Positions 35,973 to 43,597 of a DNA stretch of 45,333 nt are shown in pieces. Where the stretch lies: assembly GCA_043746555.1 (NCBI GenBank), contig JAYTQU010000285.1, positions 1 to 45,333 on the forward strand, given 5' to 3'. The notes under the pieces are model-generated. The model ran no database searches, was not told where the DNA came from, and saw nothing but the letters and a program-made list of their open reading frames with translations. The DNA comes from CAZQYC01 sp043746555 (GTDB lineage Bacteria > Pseudomonadota > Gammaproteobacteria > Steroidobacterales > Steroidobacteraceae). Each line of letters starts with the position of its first letter. The stretch's first letter is position 1. The translations under genes were made by a program, and so were the position numbers.

Positions 35973-37061
35973 TCAACCTTGCGCCACTATCGATTTCGCA
36001 AGTTTCGCCGGCGAGAGTTTCAAACTATCGATCACGCAATCGCCCAGCGCAACGCCGCTGGTCATCGCGTTGAAAGCCGCTACGCCCATTTGATCGCGAA
36101 TAATATTGACGCCGACGGCGTTGTCGGTCGAAGGTCCGGTCACCACACTCGGTTCGATGTGGAATTTCTCGCGGAGCAATTTTACGCCGCCCCAAGCCGC
36201 GACGGGATCGTTCGCGGACAACACGACCGACGTCAGGCTCGCGCGAATATCTTCAGACAGCAAAATCGCTTCGACGCCGTACGCGCCGAGTAGACCATCG
36301 CCGAGTTCAAACACAATCACATCGGGCTCGCCTTCCGACATTTCCGTAAGTAGTGCGCGCGTGATCGCAGGACCCGTTTTCGCGGTGGTCGTGACCACAC
36401 CAAGATCCGTGAAGATCATCGACTTAGTGGCACCGGCGTCTTCCATCGCAAGAATATCGCGGCGCAGTGACACGCCGGTTGCTTTGAATGCATGAACGTT
36501 CAAGCCACGATGACGCATGCGACTCACAATTGCACAGGCAGCAGCGGTTTTTCCGGCTTCCATACAAGTTCCGGCGAGCGCGACCACCGGCACATTGCGC
36601 GTGTTGATGACTTGATTGTAGTCGAGACGTTTGTATCCGACGCGCGCCGGCACGCCGATGCGTTCGCCGAGAAAGGGAAATTGCAGCACGACACCGAGCA
36701 CTCGACAATCGAATGGCTTGCCTTTTTCCGGATTCGCCGAATCGCAGATACCGAGCACGCCGCCGATGTTGAGCATCTGAATCACATCGCCTTCCTTGAC
36801 GCTTTCCGGCAAATGACCGGAATAGCCGAACAACGCTTGCCTATGACCGAGCGCACCCACCACGACATCGCCGCGCGCCACTTTCGCCATGCGACCGCTG
36901 GTGAGTTCGAGCGTGTTGTAGTTGGATTTGTCGTTTAATACCTCCACGACCAACACCACGCCTTCATCGGCGGGAATATTGTCGGTGGCAATGCGCAGCT
37001 CATGACCCAAGTTCAACGCTTGTGTGATGGAAGCGACTTTATCGACGACGACGTTTTTCAT
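35973..37061 (-). CDS. Unassigned P-loop NTPase in the arginine cluster (DUF1611/BioD-like)
   Basis: 362 residues. The first 150 form a beta-rich domain with VVVGALGHRQALFGYSGH and LNIGGVLGICDS. A P-loop follows at residues 164-172 (GTCMEAGKT) with RMRHRGLNVHAFKATG behind it, close to the dethiobiotin-synthetase/CobQ-like fold. A GVVTTTAK stretch and VIVFELGDGLLG (Walker B-like region) come next. I do not recognise a named function. The gene sits between argG and argC in a tight, same-strand cluster (40 bases after argG, about 5 before argC), which argues for a role in arginine synthesis or its control. DUF1611 is the nearest guess, not certain. Confidence 0.72.
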   Translation of the reverse strand: MKNVVVDKVASITQALNLGHELRIATDNIPADEGVVLVVEVLNDKSNYNTLELTSGRMAKVARGDVVVGALGHRQALFGYSGHLPESVKEGDVIQMLNIGGVLGICDSANPEKGKPFDCRVLGVVLQFPFLGERIGVPARVGYKRLDYNQVINTRNVPVVALAGTCMEAGKTAAACAIVSRMRHRGLNVHAFKATGVSLRRDILAMEDAGATKSMIFTDLGVVTTTAKTGPAITRALLTEMSEGEPDVIVFELGDGLLGAYGVEAILLSEDIRASLTSVVLSANDPVAAWGGVKLLREKFHIEPSVVTGPSTDNAVGVNIIRDQMGVAAFNAMTSGVALGDCVIDSLKLSPAKLAKSIVAQG

Positions 37062-37101
37062 TGCAATGTGATCGGTAGTAAGTGAAAACTAATAAGCAAA
37101 C

Positions 37102-38322
37102 TTATTGCTTGCCCGCGCGATGCCAGAACATACTCGTGAGGCCAACCATCTTCGAGAAGCCCAACGCGTCGGCGGGCGACCATTCGCCGGCGACTTCGCC
37201 GTACACTCCCTTCGACACCGTCATGAGCGAGAACGGCGAGGTCACGCCTTCGACAAATGCGTTGCCGGGGCGATACATGACTTTCACTTCGCCGGTGACA
37301 CGCTGTTGCGACGAGACAAGCAACGCTTCGATGTCGCGGCACACCGGTTCCAAGTGTTGGCCTTCATGCACGAGATCGCCATACGGCGCCGCCACCAAGT
37401 CTTTCATGCGTTGCTGACGACCGGTGAGAACGAGTTTCTCTAATTCACGATGCGCGTCGATCAGCACTGCCGCGGCCGGTGCTTCGAATGCAACTCGGCC
37501 TTTGGTGCCGATAATCGTATCGCCCAAGTGAATGCCGCGACCGACACCGAACTTCGCGCCGATCGCTTCGACTTTTTCGATGAGCGTTACTACATCGAGT
37601 TTCGCGCCGTCCAAACTGACGGGCACGCCTTTCTCGAAACCGATGGTGTGCGACTCGGGCGCTTTGGGATTGATGAACGCATCCTTCGACAATACCCATG
37701 CGCTTTCGGGAATAGTGTCATTGGAAGTCAGCGTTTCTTTGCCGCCAATAGTCACGCCCCACAGGCCGCGATTGGTCGAGTACGCCGCGCCATAAGGCGG
37801 CACTGTCAATTTTCTATCTTGCAGATACTTAAGCTGATCGGGGCGCTTAAAGGCTTTGTCGCGTACTGGCGCGAGAATCGTGAGTTCCGGCGCAAGGGTG
37901 CGAAGCGCGACTTCAAAACGCACTTGATCGTTGCCCGCCGCAGTACAACCGTGCGCGACAATTTTCGTCCCCAGTTTGTGCGCGTGCTCCGCAATGGTTT
38001 GCGCTTGCATGACGCGCTCGGCGCCGACGCACAGCGGATACATTTGTCCGCGACGCACGTTGCCCATCAGCAAATACTTGAGCACCGAATCGAAATAGTT
38101 CTTGCGCGCTTCGACAATGACATGATCTTGTGCGCCCAATGCGCGAGCGCGTTGATCGAGCACCTTCACAGCGTCCGCGTCTAAACCACCGGTATCGACA
38201 GTCACCGTAATGACCGGTCGGCCGTAGGTTTCTTTGATCCATGGAACGAGAAATGACGTGTCGAGCCCGCCGGAGAACGCAAGCAGGATGGGTTCGGTGC
38301 CAGGTTGAATGTTGTCGGTCAT
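37102..38322 (-). CDS. argG: Argininosuccinate synthase
   Basis: 406 residues. It joins citrulline and aspartate with ATP to form argininosuccinate. The P-loop pyrophosphatase motif LLAFSGGLDTSFLVPW opens the protein, and VAHGCTAAGNDQVRFE is the family block. TKGRVAFEAPAAAVLIDAHR is in the C-terminal half. It is the first biosynthetic gene after argR. The bases just before ATG are CTCCTCCA, opposite in sense to a ribosome binding site, so initiation is unusual. Two 14-base tandem repeats lie in the gap to argR. Confidence 0.96.
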   Translation of the reverse strand: MTDNIQPGTEPILLAFSGGLDTSFLVPWIKETYGRPVITVTVDTGGLDADAVKVLDQRARALGAQDHVIVEARKNYFDSVLKYLLMGNVRRGQMYPLCVGAERVMQAQTIAEHAHKLGTKIVAHGCTAAGNDQVRFEVALRTLAPELTILAPVRDKAFKRPDQLKYLQDRKLTVPPYGAAYSTNRGLWGVTIGGKETLTSNDTIPESAWVLSKDAFINPKAPESHTIGFEKGVPVSLDGAKLDVVTLIEKVEAIGAKFGVGRGIHLGDTIIGTKGRVAFEAPAAAVLIDAHRELEKLVLTGRQQRMKDLVAAPYGDLVHEGQHLEPVCRDIEALLVSSQQRVTGEVKVMYRPGNAFVEGVTSPFSLMTVSKGVYGEVAGEWSPADALGFSKMVGLTSMFWHRAGKQ

Positions 38323-38324
38323 TG

Positions 38325-38373
38325 GAGGAGTGATGAGTAAGCGGTGATGAGTAAGCGGTGATGGGTGGTGAGC
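38325..38373. repeat. 14-base tandem repeats between argR and argG
   Basis: GTGATGAGTAAGCG occurs twice in tandem (about 38331-38358) and is followed by a degenerate GTGATGGGTGGTGAGC. No known regulatory motif was recognised. The argR-argG gap is 95 bases. Confidence 0.65.
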
Positions 38374-38417
38374 AAGAATACCGATCTTGGATTGCGCTCC
38401 CCTTTCGGGAGTTATTG

Positions 38418-38873
38418 TTAGCTGCGCAATACTGCGCGAAGACGTTCGGTCAGCTTGCGCTGATCACGACCATCCTCGGTTGCAATGAATATGGTGTTTT
38501 CGCCGGCGATAGTGCCGACCACTTCGGGCCAATCGGACGTATCGATCGCTTCCGCAACGCTTTGTGCGGCGGCTGTGATCGTTTTGATAACGGTGAGCGA
38601 TGGGCCCGCCGTCTTTATTTCAAGCACAAACGTTGCGATCGCCGCAAATAAATTCTTCGGAACCGCATGTTCGTTCGGGTGGACAATGTATTTGTCGCCG
38701 GCTTTGGCCACGTGCAGTTCGCGCAGGTCGCGACTCACACTCGACTGCGTGGCGTCGAACCCTTGCTTCTTAAGCAACCGAACCAGTTCGTCCTGCTTGC
38801 CCACGGTCGAGTCCCGGATAATCCGGAGAATCGCCGCGCGGCGCGAGGTCGGGTGTTGGAGTTCGGCTGACAT
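38418..38873 (-). CDS. argR: Arginine repressor
   Basis: 151 residues. The N-terminal winged helix-turn-helix contains KQGFDATQSSVSRDLRELHV. The C-terminal hexamerisation and arginine-binding domain contains VVGTIAGENTIFIATEDGRD. Arginine-bound ArgR hexamers bind paired ARG boxes. A tandem pair lies over its own promoter, so autorepression is likely. It probably heads the transcript of the arginine cluster. The sense-strand bases ahead of ATG are CCTCCCATC, again without a normal ribosome binding site. Confidence 0.95.
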   Translation of the reverse strand: MSAELQHPTSRRAAILRIIRDSTVGKQDELVRLLKKQGFDATQSSVSRDLRELHVAKAGDKYIVHPNEHAVPKNLFAAIATFVLEIKTAGPSLTVIKTITAAAQSVAEAIDTSDWPEVVGTIAGENTIFIATEDGRDQRKLTERLRAVLRS

Positions 38874-38920
38874 GATGGGAGGACTGTAGACGGTAGGCTG
38901 GGCTGTGGGTCAGAGCAACC

Positions 38921-38958
38921 TCTGCATAAAGTTGCGGTATCATGCATAAATATGCAGA
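38921..38958. promoter_or_regulatory. Tandem ARG boxes at argR promoter
   Basis: Two 18-base ARG-box-like sites, 38921-38938 and 38941-38958, lie 2 bases apart, the spacing reported for E. coli argR. The second core TGCATAAATATGCA is a symmetric variant of TGAATWWWWATTCA with one change per half. The first core TGCATAAAGTTGCG is weaker. Confidence 0.75.
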
Positions 38959-38967
38959 CGCTGTCAA
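38939..38967 (-). promoter_or_regulatory. argR promoter, sigma-70 type
   Basis: On the minus strand, -35 TTGACA (38962-38967) and -10 CATGAT (38939-38944) are separated by 17 bases. ARG box 2 covers the spacer and -10 flank, and ARG box 1 lies just downstream, so bound ArgR would block polymerase. Confidence 0.65.
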
Positions 38968-39054
38968 GACTGAGTGAGTGAGACAGATTTACGATTATGT
39001 TCTGGGCGGCGCGATGCATTATGATCGCCGTTTCTTCCACTGCGCGAGGCTCCT

Positions 39055-39627
39055 ATGCGTCTAAACAAACCCCGTGTTCCGCCGCTCACGCTCGATGAAT
39101 GCACGCCCGAACAACGCGAACTGCTCACCAAAGGCAATCCAGCACGTATCCTCAATGTGTTTGCGACCATTGCGCGGCACAGCGACCTGTATCGACGCTG
39201 GATTCCATTCGGCAATCACATTCTGTTCAAGTCGACGCTTTCGCCTCGCGACCGCGAGATCGCGATTCTGCGCATCGGACACCTGTGCCGTTCGGGATAT
39301 GAATTTGCACAACACACCGTGGTCGGAAAGCGAGCCGGTTTGAGCGACGCAGAAATCGAACGGACCAAGTTAGGCACCCACGCCAATGGCTGGAGCGAGA
39401 GCGAGCGACTCATCGTCCAAGCCACCGACGAACTGCACAACGATGCGTTTATAGGCGATGCGACCTGGAGCGGACTCATCAAGCACTACAATACGAATCA
39501 GTTGATTGATTTGGTGTTCACCGTCGGCCAGTACACCATGGTGTCGATGGCGCTCAATTCATTCGGGGTGCAGTTGGAGGAGAATGTGCAAGGCCCGGAT
39601 CTACCGGTGACAGGCAAGCAAACATGA
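39055..39627 (+). CDS. Carboxymuconolactone decarboxylase family protein
   Basis: 190 residues of the AhpD/CMD-like fold. LRIGHLCRSGYEFAQHTVV and GKRAGLSDAEIERTKLG are the family core, and HYNTNQLIDLVFTVGQYTM is the second helical block. Only one cysteine (about residue 81) lies in the core rather than the CxxC of AhpD, so peroxidase activity is doubtful. These proteins often act on small metabolites or as accessory oxidoreductases. The stop overlaps the next gene's start as ATGA, showing translational coupling. Confidence 0.88.
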   Translation: MRLNKPRVPPLTLDECTPEQRELLTKGNPARILNVFATIARHSDLYRRWIPFGNHILFKSTLSPRDREIAILRIGHLCRSGYEFAQHTVVGKRAGLSDAEIERTKLGTHANGWSESERLIVQATDELHNDAFIGDATWSGLIKHYNTNQLIDLVFTVGQYTMVSMALNSFGVQLEENVQGPDLPVTGKQT

Positions 39628-40316
39628 AACGCATCGCCTTGGTCGGCGACTACAGCGAAAGCATCGTCGCGCATCGAGCGATTCCCATTGCGCTCAGCCT
39701 GGCTGCGGAGCAGACCAAATCCGACGTGTCATGGGAATGGGTGCATTCGCGCATGATCACCGGCGATGCGGAGCAAATGCTCGATCCGTTTGCCGCTGTA
39801 TGGTGCGTACCCGGTAGTCCGTACGAAAATATGGCCGGCGTGCTCGCGGCAATTCGGTTTGCGCGCGTGACCAAGCGGCCCTTCCTCGGCACATGCGGAG
39901 GATTTCAACACGCGATGATCGAATATGCACAAAGTGTTTGGGGCATTGACGCAGCGCATGCGGAGTCAAATCGCGATGCAGTGAATCCGGTCATCGCGCC
40001 ATTGGTGTGTTCGCTGGTTGAAGTGACCGGTGGACTGCACTTCGAACCGAACTCAAGACTCAGAAAAATCTACGGTCGCGATTCGGCCAAGGAGGAATAT
40101 CACTGCAGCTACGGTTTCAATTCCTTCTATGCGGATCGGTTAACAACGGGACCCCTCAAGATTGCCGCACGCGACGATGAGGGTAGCGTGCGCGCGGTCG
40201 AACTCGACCAACATCCCTTCTTCATCGGCACGCTATTTCAACCCGAACGCGCCGCGTTGCGCAATCAGCTCCCACCGTTGGTCAAAGCGTTTGTCGCCGC
40301 CGTCGCTGCCGGTTAG
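39624..40316 (+). CDS. CTP synthase C-terminal region-related (seleno)protein family
   Basis: 230 residues resembling the glutaminase domain of CTP synthase as a free-standing protein. It begins IALVGDYSESIVAHRAIP. The nucleophile position is Cys91 in FLGTCGGFQHAMIEYA. The usual catalytic His of FHPE is replaced by Gln206 in TLFQPERAAL, a change I believe is typical of this family, some members of which carry selenocysteine at the nucleophile. Here it is an ordinary TGC cysteine. Glutaminase activity is therefore unlikely to be classical. It is coupled to the upstream CMD-family gene. Confidence 0.82.
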   Translation: MKRIALVGDYSESIVAHRAIPIALSLAAEQTKSDVSWEWVHSRMITGDAEQMLDPFAAVWCVPGSPYENMAGVLAAIRFARVTKRPFLGTCGGFQHAMIEYAQSVWGIDAAHAESNRDAVNPVIAPLVCSLVEVTGGLHFEPNSRLRKIYGRDSAKEEYHCSYGFNSFYADRLTTGPLKIAARDDEGSVRAVELDQHPFFIGTLFQPERAALRNQLPPLVKAFVAAVAAG

Positions 40317-40326
40317 TTCTATTTTG

Positions 40327-40698
40327 TCAGGCCGTCAACAATCTCACTTCACCGCGATCTAAAGCTTCGGGCGTGCCGTACAACAATACTACGTCGCCGC
40401 TATGCAGCACTTCATGGTGCATAGCCAACATGCGCGGCATCGAAAATTCCAGTCTCGGCTTAAACATCAAGAACACCACGCCAAAATCCGCTAACACTTG
40501 CGCGGTTTCACCGGAGGCTGCGATACTCAACACCGACGGACCGAGCAACATGCCGACCGCGAGCTAACCGAGAATCGGCGGCAGCTCGAAGCGACGAAAC
40601 GCCGCCACGACCAGCACCGAAAACGCCAGGAGTATTACCAGGAGTATTAATAGTTGGCTAAGGTCGGCCGAGGTCAGGTCGGTAACGCTTTAGCTCAT
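40327..40698 (-). pseudogene. Remnant of Kef-type potassium/proton antiporter, middle deleted
   Basis: In one frame, from ATG 40698 to TGA 40327, the N-terminus of a Kef antiporter is followed directly by its C-terminal TrkA_C end. N-terminal text is LLILLVILLAFSVLVVAAFR, then RFELPPILG, a TAG stop, LAVGMLLGPSVLSI and EFSMPRMLAMH. C-terminal text is HSGDVVLLYGTPEALDRGEV. Codon 3 is also a stop (TAA). The TAG replaces the Tyr of the usual PPILGYL. Several hundred central codons are lost. A ribosome-binding-like AGGAAAGG still precedes the ATG. Confidence 0.85.
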
Positions 40699-40709
40699 CC
40701 TTTCCTGCT

Positions 40710-40756
40710 GTTACGATTGGGTTCCGCAAAAAAATGTTGACGACGCGAATCGTAAC
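40710..40756. promoter_or_regulatory. 9-base inverted repeat before the mla operon
   Basis: GTTACGATT (40710-40718) and AATCGTAAC (40748-40756) are perfect inverted copies separated by 29 bases, ending six bases before the operon's start codon. A regulator site or an mRNA stem is possible. Confidence 0.45.
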
Positions 40757-40762
40757 CTCATC

Positions 40763-41884
40763 ATGCTCCTAACTATCGATCAGGCCGACGATGCGGTTAC
40801 GTTGCATTTGCGCGGCGATTGGTCGATCGAACACGTCGCGCAAATCGAAGCAACGCTCGCAAGTATTGTCGGGCCACAAGGCACTCGCGTGCGTGTCGAC
40901 TGTTCGCAACTAACCGCGTTGGATTTATCCGCTGCGTGGTTATTGCGCGAACGATTGCGCGATTTTTCGGAACGCAGATCGGCAGTGGAATTCGTCGGGC
41001 CGCAACCGAATCAGCTGACGTTTATCGAAGAAATTGCCGCCGCGGCGATCGACATTCCCGCAAAACCCGATGAGACTCAAGAACCGATCGCGGCGGCAGT
41101 TGCGCGCATCGGTCGATCTTCAATCGCACAATCGATTCGCATCCGCTCGGCACTCGACTTCTATGGACGTGTGTTGACAACTTGGCTTGGTGCCATCGCG
41201 CATCCAAAGCGACTGCGGCTACCGTCGATTGCGCGCCATGTGTACGAGACGGGCATTCAAGCCATCCCGATTGTCGCATTGATCGCTTTTCTCATCACCT
41301 TGGTAATCGCTTACATCGGCGCGCAGCAATTGAAAAAGTTCGGCGCGGAGATCTTTACGGTCGATTTAGTGACCGTCGGCGTGTTGCGCGAGATGGGCGT
41401 GCTACTGACGGCGATTATCGTCGCGGGCCGATCCGGCAGCGCATTCGCGGCCGAGATCGGCGTAATGCAATTGAACGATGAAGTCGATGCGTTGAAATCC
41501 ATCGGCATGAATCCCTATCAAGTGTTGGTCGTGCCGCGCGTCATCGGTTTGATTATCGCGCTGCCGTTGTTGACGATTCTTGCCGACGCGATGGGATTGG
41601 CCGGCGGTTCGCTGCTTTGTTCGTGGCTGCTCGATATTTCCACGCCGCAATTCGTGTCGCGCATGCAAGATGCGCTATCGCCCACAACATTTTGGGCGGG
41701 GTTCATCAAGTCGCCGGTATTCGCATTCTTGATTGCCATGACCGGTACCTACCGCGGCATGCAAGTGCGCGATTCGTCGCGCGAGTTAGGCCGCCTAACA
41801 ACCGTGGCCGTAGTGCAATCGATTTTTCTTGTGATACTGGCCAACGCAATATTTGCGATTATCTATATGGAGCTGGACTTTTGA
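40763..41884 (+). CDS. mlaE: MlaE-family ABC transporter permease with N-terminal STAS domain
   Basis: 373 residues. A STAS domain at about 1-100 (LTIDQADDAVTLHLRGDW, DCSQLTALDLSAAWLL) is fused to a MlaE/YrbE permease at about 140-373. The permease motif REMGVLLTAIIVAGRSGSAF and EVDALKSIGMNPYQVLVVPR are characteristic. In E. coli Mla the STAS part is the separate MlaB, so here both are one chain. The system moves phospholipids across the envelope. Start ATG 40763 has no clear ribosome binding site. Confidence 0.92.
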   Translation: MLLTIDQADDAVTLHLRGDWSIEHVAQIEATLASIVGPQGTRVRVDCSQLTALDLSAAWLLRERLRDFSERRSAVEFVGPQPNQLTFIEEIAAAAIDIPAKPDETQEPIAAAVARIGRSSIAQSIRIRSALDFYGRVLTTWLGAIAHPKRLRLPSIARHVYETGIQAIPIVALIAFLITLVIAYIGAQQLKKFGAEIFTVDLVTVGVLREMGVLLTAIIVAGRSGSAFAAEIGVMQLNDEVDALKSIGMNPYQVLVVPRVIGLIIALPLLTILADAMGLAGGSLLCSWLLDISTPQFVSRMQDALSPTTFWAGFIKSPVFAFLIAMTGTYRGMQVRDSSRELGRLTTVAVVQSIFLVILANAIFAIIYMELDF

Positions 41885-42672
41885 CGGCGCCGATCATCTC
41901 AGTCCGCAACGTGGTCAACCGCTTCGGCGCGCAAGTTGTGCACGACGGCGTGAGCTTCGATGTGTATCCCGGCGAAGTACTCGGCATCGTCGGCGGATCT
42001 GGCAGCGGCAAGTCGGTGCTACTGCGCACAATGCTCGGGCTACAGCGTCCAAAATCGGGCTCTGTTTCGATGGAGGACAGAGACATCACGGAATTGTCGG
42101 ATAACGAATTGTTGGCGGTGAAGCGTCGCTATGGCGTGACGTTTCAACACGGTGCGTTGTTCACGGCGTTAACGGTGGCGGAAAATGTGCAATTGCCGAT
42201 GCGCGAGCACTTCGATCTCAGCGAAGCAACGCTCGCCGTGCTCACCGAACTACGCCTTCGTATGGTGGGATTGCCGCTCGATGCCGGACCGAAATTGCCT
42301 TCGCAGTTATCCGGCGGCATGATTAAGCGCGCGGGACTGGCGCGTGCCTTGGCGCTCGATCCTAAAATTTTATTTTTGGACGAACCGACTTCGGGACTCG
42401 ATCCGATTTCGGCCGCGGCATTCGATCATCTGTTGGGATATTTGCAAAAAAGTTTGCGCTTGACCGTTGTCATGATTACTCACGATCTCGACAGCATCTT
42501 GGCCACCTGCGATCGGGTGGCGGTGCTGGTGGATAAACGAGTCATTGTCGATACGCTGGAAGGAATAATGCAGAATCCACACCCTTGGATACACGATTAC
42601 TTCCACGGCGATCGCGCCAGATTAGTAACTGGGTCAGTACGCGAAAAAGCGGGAGCAACTCATGGAACGTGA
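41881..42672 (+). CDS. mlaF: Mla/MCE-type ABC transporter ATP-binding protein
   Basis: 263 residues from a TTG start at 41881, overlapping the permease stop as TTGA; no ATG lies nearby and the first residues (TAPIISVRNVVNRFG) already fit the family. Walker A is GGSGSGKS, the Q-loop is VTFQHGALF, the signature is LSGGMIKRAGLARAL, Walker B is ILFLDEPTSGLDP and the H-loop is MITHDLD. It supplies ATP to the permease. It overlaps the MlaD-like gene by 11 bases. Confidence 0.94.
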   Translation: MTAPIISVRNVVNRFGAQVVHDGVSFDVYPGEVLGIVGGSGSGKSVLLRTMLGLQRPKSGSVSMEDRDITELSDNELLAVKRRYGVTFQHGALFTALTVAENVQLPMREHFDLSEATLAVLTELRLRMVGLPLDAGPKLPSQLSGGMIKRAGLARALALDPKILFLDEPTSGLDPISAAAFDHLLGYLQKSLRLTVVMITHDLDSILATCDRVAVLVDKRVIVDTLEGIMQNPHPWIHDYFHGDRARLVTGSVREKAGATHGT

Positions 42673-43597
42673 CGCTAAATACGTCGCAGTCGGCGCATTC
42701 ATGCTGGTGTTACTCGCGGTGGGCGTGGGTTTTGTGCTTTGGTATTCCAAGGCCGGCGATGCACGCAGTTACACGCCGTACGAAATTTATTTCGAGAACG
42801 GTGTCAGCGGGCTAAGCCAAGGCAGTCCGGTTCGCTACCTCGGCGTGGAAATCGGCCGCGTGCGACGCATGACCATCGATCGCAGTCATCCGAGTCGCGT
42901 GAAAGTGATCGTCGACGTCGACGACAGCGCACCGATCTCTCTGGCCACCCGCGCCAGCCTTAAAATGCAAGGCGTCACCGGCTTATTGTTTGTCGACTTA
43001 AAGCAAATTCAAGGCGTCGACGCAACCAAGCCTCCGTCGCAGGGCGACAAATATCCGATGATCGAATCGGTAAGTTCCGACTTCGATGTGCTCCTTAATA
43101 GTTTGCCGGAATTGGTTAGCCGCGCGATCGCGTTAGTCGACAACATCGACAAGGTGTTCTCCGACAAAAACATCGCCGCGCTTAACGAAACGATGGAGAG
43201 CCTGCGCGCGACCAGTCAGGGATTGCCGAAAACAGCGACCAAGGTTGCGGAGTTGATCGACGAGTTAAAGGCAACGCTAGTCGAAGTCAACGGCGCGGCG
43301 GCGGGAATTCGTTCCATCGCCGACGACTCGCGACCGCAAGTCAAAGAAGCGCTCGAAGCCGCGCGCGTTGCGGCCGACAATCTCGCCAAAACCACCGACA
43401 AAGTGAATCAATTTGTCAATGGCGCCGAAGGGCAAGTTGCACATCTTAGCGAACATGGCCTGTTCGAATTGGAACGCTTGATGCGCGATGCGCGATCCGC
43501 GGCCAACGAATTTCGCGAACTATCGCGTAGCTTGAAGGAACAGCCGTCGCAACTGATGTACGAAAAACCGGTGAGCGGTATGGAGATTCCACGATGA
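42662..43597 (+). CDS. mlaD: MlaD family MCE-domain protein
   Basis: 311 residues. One membrane helix (about 7-27, YVAVGAFMLVLLAVGVGFVL) anchors a periplasmic MCE domain (about 38-120, VSGLSQGSPVRYLGVEIGRV; VTGLLFVDLKQ). A long alpha-helical stretch follows (about 150-300), rich in LAKTTDK and SLRATSQ-like heptads. MCE proteins form hexameric rings carrying lipids between membranes. The helical tail could form a tube, as in longer MCE proteins. It is coupled at both ends by overlaps. Confidence 0.94.
   Translation: MERDAKYVAVGAFMLVLLAVGVGFVLWYSKAGDARSYTPYEIYFENGVSGLSQGSPVRYLGVEIGRVRRMTIDRSHPSRVKVIVDVDDSAPISLATRASLKMQGVTGLLFVDLKQIQGVDATKPPSQGDKYPMIESVSSDFDVLLNSLPELVSRAIALVDNIDKVFSDKNIAALNETMESLRATSQGLPKTATKVAELIDELKATLVEVNGAAAGIRSIADDSRPQVKEALEAARVAADNLAKTTDKVNQFVNGAEGQVAHLSEHGLFELERLMRDARSAANEFRELSRSLKEQPSQLMYEKPVSGMEIPR

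Noticed and set aside
38397..38411. Terminator hairpin after argR
   Set aside because: Only a 5-base stem, with no T-run on the argR strand; argR and argG may share a transcript.
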